IMG/VR virus record: IMGVR_UViG_3300035703_001628 | Span: 1 to 29,113 of that record | Reading direction: 5' to 3' (one strand) | Length of the DNA stretch: 29,113 nt | Source of the DNA: a virus | Translations under genes and position numbers: made by a program | The notes under the pieces: generated by a model | The model's database searches: none | What the model was told of the DNA's origin: nothing | The model's input: the letters and a program-made list of their open reading frames with translations, nothing else | Shown here: positions 27,961 through 29,113 of the stretch, piece after piece | How the letters are laid out: each line of letters starts with the position of its first letter | Position numbering within the stretch: the stretch's first letter is position 1

Positions 27961-27989
27961 TTGACTTCCTAAGTAGGTACACGTATAGT
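27961..27989 (+). promoter_or_regulatory. sigma70-like promoter of tRNA-Thr
   Basis: TTGACT (27961-27966), 17-nt spacer, TATAGT (27984-27989). The tRNA starts at 28000, so the transcript begins only a few bases before it. Confidence 0.75.
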
Positions 27990-27999
27990 ACTCAATATT

Positions 28000-28075
28000 G
28001 CCCTTGTAGCTCAGCTGGTAGAGCGCCTGATTTGTAATCAGGATGTCGGCGGTTCGACTCCGTCCGGGGGCACCA
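28000..28075 (+). tRNA. tRNA-Thr (anticodon TGT)
   Basis: Acceptor GCCCTTG/CGGGGGC plus ACCA; anticodon arm CCTGA-TTTGTAA-TCAGG. Confidence 0.95.
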
Positions 28076-28205
28076 GTCTTATAAATAAGTTTTACCCGCC
28101 CTACCTTTCGGTGTAAGGTTTGTCGCATAGCGATGGGTTTTTCGTAAATAGGAATCTAGTACATAGTGCGCACTGTGTGACGATAGATGAACCGAATCTT
28201 TCTAT
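28076..28205 (+). other. structured spacer with TATAAATA, no gene seen
   Basis: It begins with CTTATAAATAAG (28078-28089), identical to 26301-26312. Then come a TCGC-ATA-GCGA hairpin followed by GGGTTTTT, possibly a terminator, and the near-palindrome CATAGTGCGCACTGTG around 28163-28176. No ORF supported. Confidence 0.4.
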
Positions 28206-28280
28206 TGCGGGGTAGAGAAGTAGCAACTCGTCAGCCTCATAAGCTGAAGACCGGTGGTGCAAATCCATCCCCCGCTACCA
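28206..28280 (+). tRNA. initiator-type tRNA-Met (anticodon CAT)
   Basis: TGCGGGG pairs with CCCCGCT except at the first pair (T1 opposite T72), the unpaired 1-72 feature of formyl-methionine initiators. A11-T24 in the D-stem also fits. Anticodon arm TCAGC-CTCATAA-GCTGA. The T-loop is TGCAAAT, with G instead of U at 55, and the D-loop lacks GG. Confidence 0.85.
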
Positions 28281-28288
28281 ATTAAATT

Positions 28289-28561
28289 ATGACACTAGAT
28301 CAATTCAATAGTATGTTCCCCCTTATAGCTAGTTCTGCTGTGATGCTGAACATCTATAAGGTATATAAAGACAAGGTAGTAAGAGGCATCCATTGGGCTA
28401 GCCCTCTGATCAACTATACTGGTCAGATATCAGGAACATATCTTCTATACTCATTAGGTCAATACTATTCGGCGATGGCTGGAGTGTGGTACACTTGCCT
28501 CTCGATCACATGGTATTGTATGATGATTTACTATAACTTCTATAAGAAGATGCCCAGTTAG
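28289..28561 (+). CDS. small multi-pass membrane protein (90 aa)
   Basis: The product has about three hydrophobic segments (FPLIASSAVMLNIY; INYTGQISGTYLLYSLG; AGVWYTCLSITWYCMMIYY) and is rich in Tyr. The loose layout recalls PQ-loop/SemiSWEET halves, but no PQ motif is present and I do not assign it. The ATG is 9 nt after the CCA of initiator tRNA-Met with no ribosome site. Its stop TAG (28559-28561) lies inside tRNA-Val. Confidence 0.6.
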   Translation: MTLDQFNSMFPLIASSAVMLNIYKVYKDKVVRGIHWASPLINYTGQISGTYLLYSLGQYYSAMAGVWYTCLSITWYCMMIYYNFYKKMPS

Positions 28562-28626
28562 TTCAGCGGTAGAACTCTGTCTTTACACGGCAGCTGTCGG
28601 CGGTTCGATCCCGTCACTGGGTACCA
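28552..28626 (+). tRNA. tRNA-Val (anticodon TAC)
   Basis: Acceptor GCCCAGT/ACTGGGT plus ACCA; anticodon arm CTGTC-TTTACAC-GGCAG. Its first ten bases overlap the end of the preceding reading frame. Confidence 0.95.
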
Positions 28627-28727
28627 ATTCATAGCCTCGTACTGTTCAGGCAAGTGGGGCAAAGGCCGGTGGACTCGCGGCGCCAAGCATGAAAAAGGCC
28701 TTGGCCAACATGAGTCCTTCTTTTACT
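28627..28727 (+). ncRNA. structured spacer RNA between tRNA-Val and tRNA-Ser
   Basis: GGACTC/GAGTCC encloses GCCAAG/CTTGGC, with a T-rich tail (TTCTTTT), and a GCCT/AGGC hairpin lies upstream. It could be a terminator with a long stem or a small folded RNA. No ORF. Confidence 0.4.
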
Positions 28728-28815
28728 GGAAGGTTGCTAGAGAGGCCTATTAGCGCTCTTTGCTAAAGAGATGGATGTAACAGTCACGTAGGTTCGAATC
28801 CTACACCTTCCGCCA
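28728..28815 (+). tRNA. tRNA-Ser (anticodon GCT)
   Basis: Acceptor GGAAGGT/ACCTTCC plus GCCA; anticodon loop TTGCTAA between CTCT and AGAG; class II length (88 nt). Confidence 0.92.
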
Positions 28816-28817
28816 AT

Positions 28818-28893
28818 AGCAACGTAGCATAGTGGCCAATGCACCTCCTTCATACGGAGTTTATCGTCAGTTCGAGTCTGACCGTTGCTACCA
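28818..28893 (+). tRNA. tRNA with CAT anticodon (elongator Met or Ile2)
   Basis: Acceptor AGCAACG/CGTTGCT plus ACCA; anticodon arm CCTCC-TTCATAC-GGAGT. Pairing at 1-72 rules out an initiator. Met versus lysidine-modified Ile2 cannot be decided by eye. Confidence 0.88.
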
Positions 28894-28898
28894 TATTT

Positions 28899-28973
28899 GT
28901 TGCGGTGGCAGAAAAGTTATGCAAGAGTCTGCAAAACTCTTTTATGCTGGTGCGAGTCCAGTCCGCAACTCCA
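28899..28973 (+). tRNA. tRNA-Cys (anticodon GCA), altered elbow
   Basis: Acceptor GTTGCGG/CCGCAAC plus TCCA; anticodon arm AGAGT-CTGCAAA-ACTCT. T-loop TGCGAGT (G55) and a D-loop without GG (GAAAAGTTA). Confidence 0.9.
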
Positions 28974-28974
28974 A

Positions 28975-29049
28975 GCCAGGTTAGCTGAGATAGATTAGCG
29001 CGAGTCTGAAGAATTCGATAGGTTGGCGCGATACCAACACCTGGCACCA
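28975..29049 (+). tRNA. tRNA-Phe (anticodon GAA), altered elbow
   Basis: Acceptor GCCAGGT/ACCTGGC plus ACCA; anticodon arm CGAGT-CTGAAGA-ATTCG. T-loop CGCGATA (C54, G55) and D-loop GAGATAGATT without GG. Confidence 0.9.
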
Positions 29050-29055
29050 TTTAAT

Positions 29056-29113
29056 GCCCTCTTAGTTCAGTGGATTAGAACGCAACGCTACGGACGTTGA
29101 GGTCGGGAGTTCG
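29056..29113 (+). tRNA. tRNA-Arg (anticodon ACG), 3' end outside window
   Basis: 5' acceptor GCCCTCT, D-arm with GG, anticodon arm CAACG-CTACGGA-CGTTG, T-stem start GGGAGTTCG; the window ends in the T-loop. It would read CGT/CGC. Confidence 0.9.

Noticed and set aside
1-29113. CRISPR array, insertion sequence or integrase
   Set aside because: No regularly spaced repeats, no transposase or recombinase motifs and no terminal inverted repeats were seen.

Overview
The window is a single-direction stretch (every supported gene is on the + strand) of a large tailed-phage genome of the T4 superfamily. T4-type markers are an RNase H (rnh) homolog, a gp33-like late-transcription co-activator, PhoH, a DUF6433-like protein, overlapping start/stop codons, and exact TATAAATA late-promoter octamers in front of several genes. 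The likely host is an alphaproteobacterium, possibly a rhizobium. The basis is that the phage carries its own tmRNA gene in the circularly permuted, two-piece arrangement typical of Alphaproteobacteria. The exact phage cannot be named from the sequence alone.

Layout: (1) 1-2.9 kb: the 3' end of an AhpD-like gene, a 2OG-Fe(II) oxygenase, a strong sigma70-type promoter, a 54-residue ORF, the permuted tmRNA with a terminator, and a membrane-anchored SleB-type cell-wall hydrolase. (2) 2.8-8.6 kb: a compact PurA-family enzyme, a glycine-zipper envelope protein, then a tightly overlapping five-gene block of methyltransferase, GT8-like, GT29-like and GT4-like glycosyltransferases, and a second methyltransferase, probably for decorating DNA, virion or host glycans. 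(3) 8.7-11.8 kb: small genes with CGT-rich arginine codon use behind a sigma70-like promoter, including a SWIM zinc-finger protein and two tiny membrane proteins. (4) 11.8-15 kb: a T4-like replication/transcription block (RNase H, DUF6433-like, PhoH). (5) 15-18.5 kb: three proteins sharing a C-terminal beta-rich module, an SGNH-like hydrolase and a PD-(D/E)XK nuclease. (6) 18.5-24.5 kb: two SprT-like metallopeptidases, a separately promoted winged-helix-like protein with its own terminator, dCMP deaminase, gp33, a split carbamoyltransferase (N half, C half in another frame, then a second N half alone), and an AAA+ ATPase.

(7) 24.5 kb to the end: a stable-RNA region opened by a perfect TTGACA-N17-TATAAT promoter and a boxA-like sequence. 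It holds 21 recognisable tRNAs (Glu, Lys x2, Trp, Asn, Ala, Gln, Tyr, Ile, Asp, Pro, Leu, Arg x2, Thr, initiator Met, Val, Ser, Met/Ile2, Cys, Phe; the last Arg is cut by the window end). It also holds a 128-nt tRNA-like RNA whose anticodon arm is replaced by a larger folded domain, several hundred bases of strongly structured RNA with no identity I can assign, an HNH endonuclease beside a truncated tRNA, and three other small genes.

The most unusual material is in this RNA region and in the tmRNA. Three tRNAs have jointly lost the D-loop GG and T-loop U55. Two protein genes have their stop codons inside the following tRNA, so tRNA processing would create non-stop mRNAs of the kind the phage's own tmRNA could rescue.
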